Below the pieces are notes generated by a model, which was not told the DNA's origin, ran no database searches, and saw only the letters and a list, made by a program, of their open reading frames with translations. This document shows positions 13,571 through 24,921 of a stretch of DNA of 64,000 bases, piece by piece. How positions within the stretch are numbered: the stretch's first letter is position 1; each line of letters opens with the position of its first letter. Source of the stretch: Sphagnum compactum (taxonomy: Eukaryota > Bryophyta > Sphagnopsida > Sphagnales); contig OZ234493.1 in the NCBI GenBank assembly GCA_965153455.1, positions 22,124,213-22,188,212 on the forward strand, given 5' to 3'. Made by a program: the position numbers and the translations under genes.

Positions 13571-14304
13571 CATGACCAGGCCTCCTTAAGTTCGGAAATC
13601 GCACGAATGTACGATTCCGATGTTTTTTTGGGCACTTGCTGCCCCTAAAGGCGTGCGATTCGTGCACTAGTATATTAACTATGGGTTAAGGTTCTCCCCA
13701 ATCTTATTATTAACCACTGCTACTGGAGATAATATGAGGTAGTCAGTCTTCTTCTACAACTAATAACAACTAATAACCAGTAGCGGAAGAAGAAGAAGAC
13801 AAGACAACGAGGTGCTAATTCCCTTCTTGGAAGGCCATCTCGTTAAGGTTTGTCGCAACTTCTCAAGCTGCCTCGAGTGCAATATGCCTTCCAGAGAAAA
13901 GCTTGTGAGTGCAGAACGATGATCATCCTTCTCGTAGTTGATGGTCGAGAAATCAGCCTCCACAGTCGTTGTTCCATGCATAACGCTGGCCAAACTGGCT
14001 GCAAAGCGAAACATGTAGGGGAAACGATTACCGAGTGGCCGCCATGCTTTCCCAAAATCAGAGTCTTCGCTTCCTTTCGTCAGGGCTGCCTTGAGGTTTG
14101 AGTCTCGGGATATCAATCGCACAAGCTGCTCAAACTCGTTGCTGATTATTAATGAATCATTAAATTGGCCGCCAAGACATTTCGAATCCTACAGTTTGTT
14201 ATAGAAATCTATGTGTACGAAAATAGATGAATCGCGGATTTCCTAAATGTGTGCAATGCACGCAAAAAGAGGCCCGTGCACGAATCTAAGGAGGCCTGCA
14301 CATG
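13571..14304 (-). mobile_element. Non-autonomous hAT transposon remnant with C-terminal dimerisation-domain fragment
   Basis: A minus-strand open frame (14122-13760, extendable in frame to about 14150) encodes a hAT-type C-terminal region. The key matches are TTTVEADFSTINYEKDDHR and SFSLEGILHSRQLEKL, which correspond to the region of hAT transposases that contains the conserved ESDFS-like motif. The rest of the transposase is absent. Imperfect terminal inverted repeats may flank it: CCAGGCCTCCTTAAGTTCG at 13576 pairs with the complement of CGAATCTAAGGAGGCCTG at 14281. I could not identify a clean 8 bp target duplication. It could be a deletion derivative or a captured fragment. Confidence 0.65.
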
Positions 14305-14310
14305 ACTCAA

Positions 14311-15650
14311 GGATTTTGTTTTTGTTATCTTTCAAATATAAAATGTAAATGGAATAAATTTAAGTGAAAAATATTGAATAATCCAAATTAAAAATTTGTA
14401 TGGTGATTGTGATTTTTCACATGCATATGTTATTATGCATAAATATTTTCGTAAAAAATCAAACATGCAGAAAATGAATACATAATATTTTGTATATAAC
14501 TCAACATGTTTTCTTGCATGAAAATTTTCAGCGCATTTTGCCAACACTTCGAGTCACAAATTATAAGTTTTATGAATATAGAAAATCAACCAAATGGCAA
14601 ACAAAAAGGAATCATTTTCCTTGTTACCTTTTCAAAATGGCTTCTGTAATTTTCAAAATTCTTATATCATATATTATTCAATCAAATGCATTATATGAAC
14701 ATTGCCAAACATAGATGTATGCATTATTTATCCATGAAAGAAAATTGAAGGCAATTACATGGTTAATAAAAAAATTATTATTTCCTTAAGATGAAAATTA
14801 CAATTAAAACATGGATTTAAATTATTCAAAAGGACTCAAAAGGACATTTATGTAATATTCAATTATATTTTTAGTTTTTATTAAATTAATATAACATCAT
14901 TCTAGTTATAGTCAAATACCAATTTAATATAATCATGAAATAGTAAATGTAATAAAAATCCAAAATAGTTCTTTACAGTCCTTTGTTCGTTAAATCATCT
15001 TTTTGCGTACCTTGATTATGAATGTTTCTTGACATAAATTGATGAAAATTTTATTTCAATGAACTTTTGAATAAAAAGGGAGCAAAATCATTGTGTGTCT
15101 TATTCATGCATCATAAACTTCCAATATCACAAAGGTTCAATAGGATTTGTGTGAAAATTGTAAACAATATGTCCATGCAAAATTCATGGTTTCAAAGTGT
15201 TAAAATGACATGAAAAATTATATATATGATGTTTCTTTTCTACTTATGATATCTTAGTGTGAAATATGTACAATTTACATTTAAAATAAATTTGTGCAAT
15301 TATCGTGATGTAATTTTTTACATAACACTATGTGATTTTTGTGTATTAAACATTCACATTGACTTATGTCATTTAAAAATGGTATCTCATTTGTTTGAAT
15401 ATTTAAGATATTGAATATGTACAAATATCATTCACATTAACTATAATATGGAATTCATATGATTTTTGTACAAACTTGTAAAAATAAAATTTTGCACAAA
15501 ATTTGTATGAACTATGAAGCATGGTACTTGTAATGTGTTGATGTGTAATGTTATTTCCATAAATTATTTTGTGTCACCATCTTTTTAAAGTTACATTACT
15601 TCTGAAAATTGGTCTTACTTCACATTTAATTTTTATTAATGGGTTTTGGA
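14311..15650. other. AT-rich gene-free DNA
   Basis: Strongly AT-rich sequence with stop codons in all frames and no homology that I recognise. Nothing functional is visible. Confidence 0.5.
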
Positions 15651-17200
15651 ACTAGTGGTTAATTATCAATTAACCCCACTTTCTAGTCCCTTTTATTTTT
15701 TATTTTATTTTAATTGATTTTAAGTTATTATTGGTTATTTTGAACTATTATAGGCCATTACACCTTAAGGTTTTTTCTTTATATTCCATTTTGTGTTACT
15801 TTAAGTCATTTAACCCTATGTTATTATATGTTATTATACATTATTTTAGGTTTTTAAAGGTTATTATAAATAATCCCATTATGGATTATTATATAATATT
15901 CTATCTTTAGGTTATTATGTGTTAATATATGTTATTTAATTTTTTAAATTATTATAAAATACTCCATTATGGGTTATAAAATAATATTTTACCCCTAGGT
16001 TATCCTAAATTATTATCGCAACCCTAACCTTGGGCTCGCGACCAAGGCAAGGGCTTGCAAGGGTGAAGGCCAAGAGGGAAGGCCGGAAGTCACATCTCAT
16101 GCTCCCGGGAGTGTAAGAGAGTGTGAGGGAATGAACCCTCACACTCCCAAGTGAGCTCCCACTTTGGGAATTGGAGTCTTGATGGACTCCCGAATTTCAG
16201 AGAGCAATTGCAGGGGTCAAAACCCATGGAATTGAAGAGTTCCTTATATCATTGAAAAGCTTTTGTAATGCAGATGTCTGAAATGGGCTTGCATGACCCA
16301 TTTGGACACTTAAAACACAAGTTATGGCCAAAAAAAGGGTTGGGAATCAAATTGGCAGTTTGACTCCCGACCACTAAAAATCGAGAATCACTCCAATTTC
16401 CTTGCATGCAAGTGGCGTGCGACATATCGTTTTGTTTTTACTTCTTTATCCTATCATGGTCTCAATTACTTTACAAAAGTTAATAAGCCAATAAAATTGA
16501 TTGCCTGGAAAACTTTTGACGAAAACTACAATTTAGCTTTAAATTTCATCTCAATCAAAGGTTTGAACACAAAGTTATGGGCCCCCAAAGTTGCGAGAGT
16601 CCCAACTTTGCGAATTTCGAAACTCCCAAGTTGACATTTGGGTGTTGATCCCGTGACCAAGCACATAGTATACTATAAAGGGGAATGTGGTGGCTTCCTC
16701 CCAAGTCCGGGCTGTGGTGAGTCTTGTGAGTCCGTGTTTGCCCATGGCTCATCCGTGCACCAAAGTGCTTGAACTACGCACTAACCAACTTGTTGTTTTG
16801 TTTGTGTAAGTCCGTGTGAATAATTGAATTGCTTGTCAATCTTCCTAGTCTCATCTCGAAGCTTCAGCACACCCCTATACCCCCGAAGTGCTACGAGCCA
16901 AGGAACGCGCCCCAACTCCTTCTCCTTCCGCTGTTTTCACCTTTGGACTCACAGTTGAATCCATTAAGAAACTTGGGGGTGCGTCAGTTATTTTATTCTA
17001 AACATTTTTTAGCTTAGAATATTTTAAACAAGTCTAGGTTATTTTACCTTAGCCTATTAGTAACTTAAGATATATTATAATAATTTAGAATAACTTAAGG
17101 TCGAATAAAATATAATGACTTAAAATACCTAAAACATAATAACCTATAATAACCTAAGGAAAATAATTTACATTGGGTTATAATATGCTAAACTTTAGGT
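15651..17200. mobile_element. Possible transposon or LTR remnant flanked by inverted GGTTATTATA-rich arms
   Basis: Bases 15690-16010 repeat the motif GGTTATTAT many times. Bases 17020-17165 carry the same motif as its complement (ATAATAACC). The two AT-rich blocks therefore look like degenerate inverted arms around a GC-richer body at 16010-16985. The body has the style of a non-coding LTR or leader sequence and no convincing long reading frame. The exact ends and the class are not determined. Confidence 0.3.
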
Positions 17201-18629
17201 AGGTACCATAAGCTTAACAAATAGATAAGGTAACCAATCAATGTGACCGATTTGACTAAATGTCACCTTAGTCAAAATAATTAACAAAAAAATCCATATT
17301 TCTTTCATGGCCCATGCTTATAGTTTAAATGGACATTCCTTTTTAGTCAATGTGAACATTCTAATCAAGTTGAATCTTCGAAAAAAACATGATTTACCAT
17401 AACAGTGTTTGCATAACAATTAAAAAAAGAATGAAAACAAAGAGGGGAAAAAATGGACAAAGTGAAAGGAGAGCAATAATGAAAAAGAGGTCGAAAGGAA
17501 AAAAAATCAAATTAAAATCAAATTCACCATTATTGAACTTAAACCTTAACTTGGATTATGTTAATTTTTTTGCTAACTACATATAGTTAAAAAATAATTA
17601 TAAAACTCAAAAATGTGAAATTAATATTTTTAAAAAATCAATAGCTATAATTCAACAAAAATTCAAATTTAATCCAAATTTTTGTACATGGTTCAAATGG
17701 GTTGCCATGTAATCATCAAATATAAAAAAAAGGTTTCCAAAAAATTATTTCATATTTAGCTTATAACCAAATTTTGCTAAATATTCCCATAGATGATTGT
17801 ATCATCACCACTTTGGCTACAACTCAAATTTGACCTTAAAAAAATCATTTCATGGATATGGTCACACATAGACAACTTTACTCTTATATGTCACATCATG
17901 TCATGCCATGTACTGATGTCATGTGACAATATATTAATATAGTTAATACTCTTGTTTATGTGACAAAGTTACCCCATTAGGCAACAATGATTGTTAAAGC
18001 AAGGTAATCATATTTACCCCTTCCCAATCTTCTAAATTTTTTTTGGGATTTTTTACAAGGCAAGTCCTTGTTGTAAGCACTTGCCACCAAAACTTGATGA
18101 TCCTTTTATGCTTGGGTATATCTTGCACTACCTTCAATTATATCCTTGTCAAACAATCCATGCTTCTTGCCAGAAGTTTTATCACAAATTGATACAATAA
18201 TACCTTGGCAGCTTTAATTTGGCACTAATAATATTATTTGGAAAAATATTGAAAATTTAAAAAATCAAAGAACAAAACTAAGTGAAGGGAAATCAAGAAT
18301 CTTTCTAAATATTTTAGTTTTGGAAATGGAATCTTCAAAATTAAGTAATTATTCGATGAACATGTGTTGAAGTTGCCCTTGTCATATGGTACACCGCCAT
18401 ACTTATTACCCATACACATACTCTAGTACATGAATGGATGTGGCAATAATTAAATTATTCTCGAAATTATTGATTTTGGAAAAGAATACATTATTGGTCA
18501 AAATGTCAAAATTTATAGCTCCATTGTTGAAAGTTGCTGAAATAAGAAAGTAAAATTGTTGTGATGCCTTTTGACATGTCTTGAACGGAAGTAGGTGGCA
18601 TGGTCGAGTGATGTTGCATTACAGAAATT
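17201..18629. other. AT-rich gene-free DNA
   Basis: No gene or clear element is seen. Short frames here are lysine/asparagine-rich translations of AT-rich DNA. Confidence 0.5.
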
Positions 18630-19040
18630 AGTGTGGCCTTTGCCGTTGGCCCAAGTGTTACCACGTCCTCAACTGAATTTTCCTTCGGTTATTTGGAATT
18701 TATTTGAAGTTTCAGCGACAGAAATCACTTAAAAATCAATATCTCCCTCATTCTGAATCCAAATCTTACCAAATAAATTCCATTAAATCTCCTGCTCATC
18801 GAGATCTTTTCAACAACACCAAAGGCACATTCCAATTCCTCCAACATTTTTCATTTAATTTTTAGTGAAGAAATCATTCAATTTTCAAGAACTTTTGCAC
18901 CACAAGTCCAAACATCATGGAACCAAGCCCATAGACCCCTTCTCATCAATCAAGAGCTTTCCAAAGACACCAAGAACACGATTTGAAGCATCAAGCTTCG
19001 GTGGATCTCATAACTATCTTCCTTCCTTCATAGATAGATT
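18630..19040. repeat. Dispersed ~410-440 bp repeat, copy 1 (head of a tandem pair)
   Basis: The unit begins AGTGTGGCCTTTGCCGTTGG and ends just before the same start recurs at 19041. Shared internal landmarks are TTACCACGTCCTC, CATTCTGAATCCAAA, CCAACAACACCAAAGG and GGTGGATCTCATAA. It holds no gene. Confidence 0.8.
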
Positions 19041-19475
19041 AGTGTGGCCTGTGCTGTTGGCCCAAGTGTTACCACGTCCTCTACTGATTTTTCCTTCCAA
19101 AACCTGGTTTTTTGGAATTTATTTGAATTTTCAGTGGCAGAAATCATTTAAAAATCAATATCTCCCACATTCTGAATCCAAAGCTTACCAAATAAATTTC
19201 ATTAAATCCTACTCATCAAGATCTTTCCAACAACACCAAAGGCACATTCCAATTTTTCTGAAATTTTTAGCTACAATTTCATTTAATTTTCGATGAAGGA
19301 ATCATTCAATATTCAAGAACTTCTACACCGCAAGTCCAAACGCCATGAAACCAAGCCAATGTACCCCTCCTTTTTGAGAGCTTTCCAAAGAGACAAAGAA
19401 CGTGATCTGAAGCATCCTGGTTCGGTGGATCTCATAACTCAAAAACAAACAAACTACCTTTCTTAGATAGATATC
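19041..19475. repeat. Dispersed ~410-440 bp repeat, copy 2 (directly adjacent)
   Basis: Second copy in direct tandem with copy 1. It starts AGTGTGGCCTGTGCTGTTGG and carries the same internal landmarks in the same order. It extends through ACAAACAAACTACC to a TAGATAGAT boundary. Confidence 0.8.
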
Positions 19476-20263
19476 ACATAGCTCTTTCTCCAGCGCTTTG
19501 ATTTTAAGAAAAAAAAGTGTGTCTGAAGTGCAACTCTATGATGCGCGTCAGTGGTACAACATGCGTTCATTGAAAATGGTGACCAGGAAGCATAACAAAA
19601 GATGCAACCACACAGCCATAGTGAACCAGCACCCCACCAGTGCACCATGATGGATGAATGATAAGTGGTCAGTGAACATATTCTGTTGGGTTTCAGTTCC
19701 CTAGCTAACCATGGTGGTTAGCTCAGTTGCTGTTTTTGTTTCTATCTACCTATTAACAACCCACAAGCAGGTTGTTAGTAGGTAGTTTAAAAGCAGCCCT
19801 TTCCTATGCATAAACCATAAACCATCTAGTTACTTACTAGTTTTCTACCTATTTACCATTAATTCAAATTAATACAACGATCATAATCTTAGCACTAGCC
19901 AAACCAAAACAAACTTTAAAAGTAAGAAAGCTCATTTCAATTACATGATAAAAATGACTTTAGGCTATGGTACATCACCTTGTGGAATATGGAAATTATT
20001 TCCAATAAAAATATAATGTAGTATTGGCAAGAACCTTTGACCAATTAATTGTTTCTAACCACTTGCATTTTTTTGACATATGTGCACAATTTGACATTAG
20101 TTTTTTCCACATGCTTGTTCCAAGTATATTAGTTGAGATCTAGAAGAAAATTAATTTGGTAGACAAAATGAAAATTGTAAAAAAAAAATGAAGCGTAAAA
20201 CTTGCCTTCCAATTGTTTTCCAATGCAAGGAAGACAAAAATAGAATTACATGAACAATATAAA

Positions 20264-20416
20264 CACTAAAACAAAAGGTTTCCCTATTTGCCAAATGGTT
20301 TCACTAGATGTTGAGTGAATACACTAGTCATAGTAAATAGGACCTAGTGGGGAAGCAATGAATTCATTAGCCTAGTGAATAGAGACTAATGAATTACATC
20401 TTCATTTGTAGTAGTG
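20264..20416 (-). mobile_element. Short CACTA-like MITE, copy 1 (153 bp)
   Basis: The reverse complement begins CACTACTACAAATGAAGATG and ends with TTTTGTTTTAGTG. It aligns along its whole length with the element at 59430-59583 in the opposite orientation, including TTCATTAGTC, AGTGAATTCA-like blocks and ACTAGTG. The termini have the CACTA superfamily style. It encodes no protein. A clean 3 bp target duplication is not visible. Confidence 0.7.
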
Positions 20417-20989
20417 AAGATGTACCAAAAAAAACATTTGTCAATGTGCTTGGCCATTCAATAAACTGGTCTATAAACCTATTGGGAATGAAATTACAAT
20501 TGTATTTTATATCCCAATGTAATGATTAATGGTGGTAAGTTGCAACTAATGACTAGTCCACTGCATTTTTTAGAAAATTACAAAATAACAAAAGAACTAA
20601 TAAATTGCAAGTTTGTGAGCTCGATAATTTGTTGTGTAGGTCAAAATAAAACCAATTTGAGTTCATGTTGTCTTTAAAGAAAATATATTCAACATGAATA
20701 ATATTATGGAAGAAATAATGATAGAAAAAATTGTCTCTATAAGGATTTTGTATTGTATTTTTTTACATCTATGTGTAAAAATATGATTACAAATTCACGA
20801 ACTATTTTTTGTGTTTAATTGATTGTGTTTTCACCCCATAAATGTTGTTGAATAAAATAGTACAATCTTATTCTTGGGTATAACTCTCAGCAATCTGTAT
20901 AAAAAACTTCAAAAGACCATCAAAAGAGTCAAAACAACAAAAACATCCAAAATCAAGTTAAAACATGAGCTTTGGAATGTTTGGGCAAG

Positions 20990-21325
20990 AGTTATTGACA
21001 AGACATGTCCTCATGTCCTAGGCCTTCATATTCTAGGACATGTCCTCATGTCCTCTGGCCTTCATGTCTTAAAACATGTCCTCATATCATGGGCTTTCAT
21101 GTCTTAGGACATGCCTTCATGTCCCTAGGCCCTCACGTCGTAACACTTGAAACCAGGAAAATTTTAGAAGGCTATGTGAAAATGTCCCTTGACTCACAAG
21201 TCATAAGCACTAGTATTTTTGAATTATATAAGCATCAAGTCCTAGGCTTTGAAATCCTCATGTCCTAGGCCCTTGAATCTTAAGATCTTAGACTTTTAAA
21301 AACATCATATCCTAGGACATCAAGT
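20990..21325. repeat. Degenerate tandem array around ACATGTCCTCATGTCCTAGG
   Basis: At least seven imperfect repeats of a unit of about 40 bp carry TCATGTCCTAGGCCTTCATGT-type sequence. The array decays towards its 3' end. Frames reading through it (for example HVLGHVLMSSGLHVLKHVL) are products of the repeat and not a gene. Confidence 0.7.
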
Positions 21326-21329
21326 CCTG

Positions 21330-22566
21330 GTATGCAGCCAATATCCCCAAGCCCAGATCCTTACCTTCTTGTTTAAGTTAATCTTGGGCTTTGACCCTAA
21401 CACACTTGCATTAGTCCAGGACAAATGAGATCCATATGGCTCTTTTAGTATTTCGTAACACTCTCGAGCTCACACCCTCCAGTGGCCATCCTCAGGAGAA
21501 CCCACTGCGACTGCAGAAGCCTCCCCTATAACAGTAAAACATTGAATGTAGAACAGCCCATAACTGAACACTTAAATATTTAGAATTAGGCGCTCAGAGA
21601 GTAGCTCGATTAACCATGGAGTATGAAGTTGAATTGTAGAGCATCTCTCAACGCTCCCAACGCCATTTACTGCTTGTCATTTGAGTGAAAAATAAACAAG
21701 ATATCATGTCCCAAAGTCCCCTAATTTCTGCTACTGATTTGATTTTTCACAAGTGTTGACAATTGGCGCTATGGGGGGACTTGATAAATGTGAGAGAAAA
21801 GTCTTGGTTTTGTCTTTTCTCTCGGCGTTGGAACTTGAATTTGTTGCTTTTTCTGGAGTAAAAAGCAAAGCTATTTGGGGGAAACCGCCAATTCAATCCC
21901 TGCTTTCTTCTTGACATTGAAACTTGGCACTCTAGTACAAAAACACATCTATCATCTCATTGTTCAACACATTTCGATAAATGATATATTGTTTTCCAAT
22001 CTTTTCAGCTGACTATGTATCTTTTTAATTCTTTCTCACAATTCTTTTTTAAAAGGACTACTTTCATCACACAAAAGGAAGCCTTGTGTGCTTGGGTCAC
22101 AGTGCACCAGCACCCACCAGCCCACCATCCACTGGATGTCTGTTATTACTCAGTTCTGGATGAACCTCAACTGGGTTAATATTTGGTTTTACTTTGGTGA
22201 CCAATTCTGTAAGAAATCGATCTTATGTCAAATGTCCTAAGTCCTAAAACAAAAATCCTAAGCCTTAAGTCAAATTACTTAGGCCCGCCCTAAGCCAAAT
22301 GTTCAAGTGACATTAGTGAAAAATCGACACAAACACCTTAAACCAATTATTACACTATCCTAGGCCATTGTCGAAAAATATTAGCAAACTATTTGAATCA
22401 AATATATTAAACCATTGAAGAGGACCCACAAGTACCTTAAGCCAAATGTCTTATAAGAGCACTAAGTCAAATATTTTGTAAAGACGAGCAAAAAGCCCCA
22501 TGAGCACCCTAAGCCTAGCACCCTAGGCAATAGGTTCAAAGTCATATGAACATCTTAATACAAACT
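21330..22566. other. Gene-free DNA between repeats
   Basis: No gene is supported. Around 22230-22510 there are many AAGCC/AAGTC-type short repeats (CCTAAGTC, CCTAAGCC), suggesting a decayed low-complexity array. Confidence 0.4.
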
Positions 22567-23005
22567 AGTGTGGCCTTTGCCGTTGGCCCAAGTGTTACCA
22601 CGTCCTCAACTGAATTTTCCTTCGGTTATTTGGAATTTATTTGAATATTCAAATGACAGAAATCACTTAAAAATGAATATCTGCCGCATTCTGAATCCAA
22701 ATCTTACCAAATAAATTCCATAAAATCCTGCTCATCAAGACCTTTCCAACAACACCAAAGGTACATTCCAATTCCTCCGAGATATTCAGCTACGATTCAA
22801 TTCAATTTTCAGTGAAGAATTCATTCAATATCCAATAACTTTTGCACCACAAGTCTAAACGCCATGAAACCAAGCTGATGCATCGCTCCTCCTTGAGAGC
22901 TTTCCAAAGAAACCAAAAACACAATCTGAAGCATCCCACTTTGGTGGATCTCATAAATATAAACAAAACAATACAAACAAACTACCTTGCTTCAGAGATA
23001 GATGT
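22567..23005. repeat. Dispersed ~410-440 bp repeat, copy 3
   Basis: Third copy of the repeat at 18630 and 19041, in the same orientation. Its first 80 bases are closer to copy 1 (AGTGTGGCCTTTGCCGTTGG, TTCCTTCGGTTATTTGG). Its last 60 bases are closer to copy 2, having the ACAAACAAACTACCTT block that copy 1 lacks. Confidence 0.8.
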
Positions 23006-23607
23006 CTTGCAAACATCATAAGGCAAATGTTCTTAAACTTAATGTGAAATTGCACTAGGTCATAATAACCAAAATAAAACATAAAAATCAATGTGTTTTG
23101 GCCTAGTGTTCGTGTTATATCCTAAGCTATGAAATTTAAAGACAAGCCAAAGCGTGCTTTGACTTGGGCATTTTGGCTTAAGATTAGAATATTTTTGAAA
23201 ATTTTGGCCTCAAGTTAAAATATATTTGAGCATTTTCGCCTTAGGGTTGGAATCAGTTTGAACATCTTGACTTAGGGTTAAAATATTTTTTGACATTTTG
23301 GCATTGGGTTGCCCACTTTGGGCTAGTCCTAGACTCAATTCCTGCATAGCCTTTTTTTTCTTTTTTTTAAAATTCCTGAAATTACTCGTTCCTTGTTCTG
23401 CCCTTTTTGGGTGCTTTGGTTACTTTATGGTGGGCAGGGTTTCATCAGATCCGGGACCTCACCACAACGCATGAAACCTCCACGCACGCAAACAACTGCC
23501 GTTTTCATAACCACAGAAATACGTGAAGCTCATATGGTCTGAAGTGTACATCTTTGTTGTTGAAGAAGTTGAAGAAGAAGAAGAAGTCGATGCAGAAGCA
23601 GCCTAGG

Positions 23608-23695
23608 AGTCCACAAGTTGAAGAAATTCAGTCCAGGAGTTGAAGTAACTTAGTCCAGAAGTTGAAGAAATTCAGTGCAAAAGTTGAGGAAATTT
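23608..23695. repeat. Short tandem repeat of about 21-22 bp
   Basis: Four imperfect units of the form AGTCCAGAAGTTGAAGAAATTC lie directly upstream of the fibrillin gene, in its likely 5' UTR. A GAA-rich run precedes them. Confidence 0.7.
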
Positions 23696-23823
23696 GGTGA
23701 AGAACGTGGTATCAATCTCCTCCTTGCTCATCAATCAGGTGCTTCACACACAAAGACAAACATACCCAACAAGTACAAACAGAGACGAGAGTGCTTCTGT
23801 CATAAAATCATCCGAGCATTTGA

Positions 23824-24095
23824 ATGTGCAGCAGCTGTAGCAACATGTCTGCTCACTTGCTATTGCCGATCAATGTCTCGTTGTCCATCTCAGGGGATCG
23901 TTCTTCTGCAGTAACCTGGTGGAGAGTTGCTTCCCATTCAGTTGCTGGCAGAAGATTACCCATTTTTTCTTCTTCTGCTGTTTGCACTAAAGGGTTGGTG
24001 AGCAAGCGCTGTTGTCGTTCTTGTTGTGCTTCTGTCTCTAGTGGTGGTGCAAAATCTGCAATCAACAATAGAGAAAGCTCTTCTTGTTGTTGTAG

Positions 24096-24127
<32 letters not shown>

Positions 24128-24921
24128 CTTCTTCTAGGAGTTTATTTCAGCCAGCTGCTGTCAAGCATGAGAGAGTCACAGCTTGTTCTGCACTGCAGAA
24201 CTTGGGAGATCTTTCTGTGTCACAGAATGATAGAGATACAGCTGCAAAGTTGAAGGAAGAGCTTTTGAATCAGGCGAGTGAAACGGTGGGGATCTCGGAG
24301 GAAAGCTTAACGCTTATTGCGAAACTTGAGAAGCTGAACCCATATCCTGAAGCACGCGAGTTCCCGCATCTGTTCAATGGATGCTTCGAAGCAGTGAAGT
24401 CGACATTGAAGCAGAAAGGTAGAGAAGAACGGAAGGATGCAGGCGTGTTTGCCACCACTTTCACTCTTGGAAGAGTAGCTTTCAATGCATTCAAGCCATT
24501 AGGTCAAGAGGTCGTCATCACGGAAACGTATAATCATGTGGGACAAGCAAGCGAGGACGAGTACCTCATCATCTCCAAAATCTCTGTGAAAGTTGGAGAG
24601 GGAGAGGAGCCGCTTGAAGGTCTGGTGGTCAATGCTGGCAAGTTCAGTTTTGTGAATCCCAAAGATATGGAGGTAGTGTTTGTGTCCACCACCTTGAGGC
24701 CATTGCACCCTGAGAAGGAGAATGACCTGAGAAGGTGGAAGGAGGTTTTCCAGGAAGCGAATCCGAGTATGGACGAGAGAGGGTTCGTCACGGTGCAGTT
24801 GCCTGCAGCAAAAGGCAAATTGGATTTGCTCTATCTTGACGAGGAGATGAGAATCACTAAAGGCAACATGGGAAACGTATTCGTGACAAACAGGTTGAAG
24901 CAGTCTGCAGTATCTGTCTAG
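23824..24921 (+). CDS. Plastid-lipid-associated protein (PAP/fibrillin family)
   Basis: A single exon of 365 aa. The first ~110 residues are rich in Ser, Cys and Arg and nearly free of acidic residues, as in a chloroplast transit peptide. They include a run of about 12 serines coded by a TCT array at 24098-24135. The mature part begins near LKEELLNQASE. It carries the lipocalin-like fibrillin body (ARVAF-like TLGRVAFNAFKP, then VNAGKFSFVNP) and the diagnostic C-terminal motif LLYLDEEMRITKGNMGNVFV. Fibrillins coat plastoglobules or thylakoids and bind lipids. The second ATG at 23845 (MSAHLLLP) is an equally possible start. No intron is evident, while many plant fibrillin genes are spliced; retroposition or an intron-poor subfamily could explain this. 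Confidence 0.85.

Noticed and set aside
20874-21268. Histidine/serine-rich repeat peptide
   Set aside because: It is a translation of the degenerate TGTCCTAGG array and changes frame along it.
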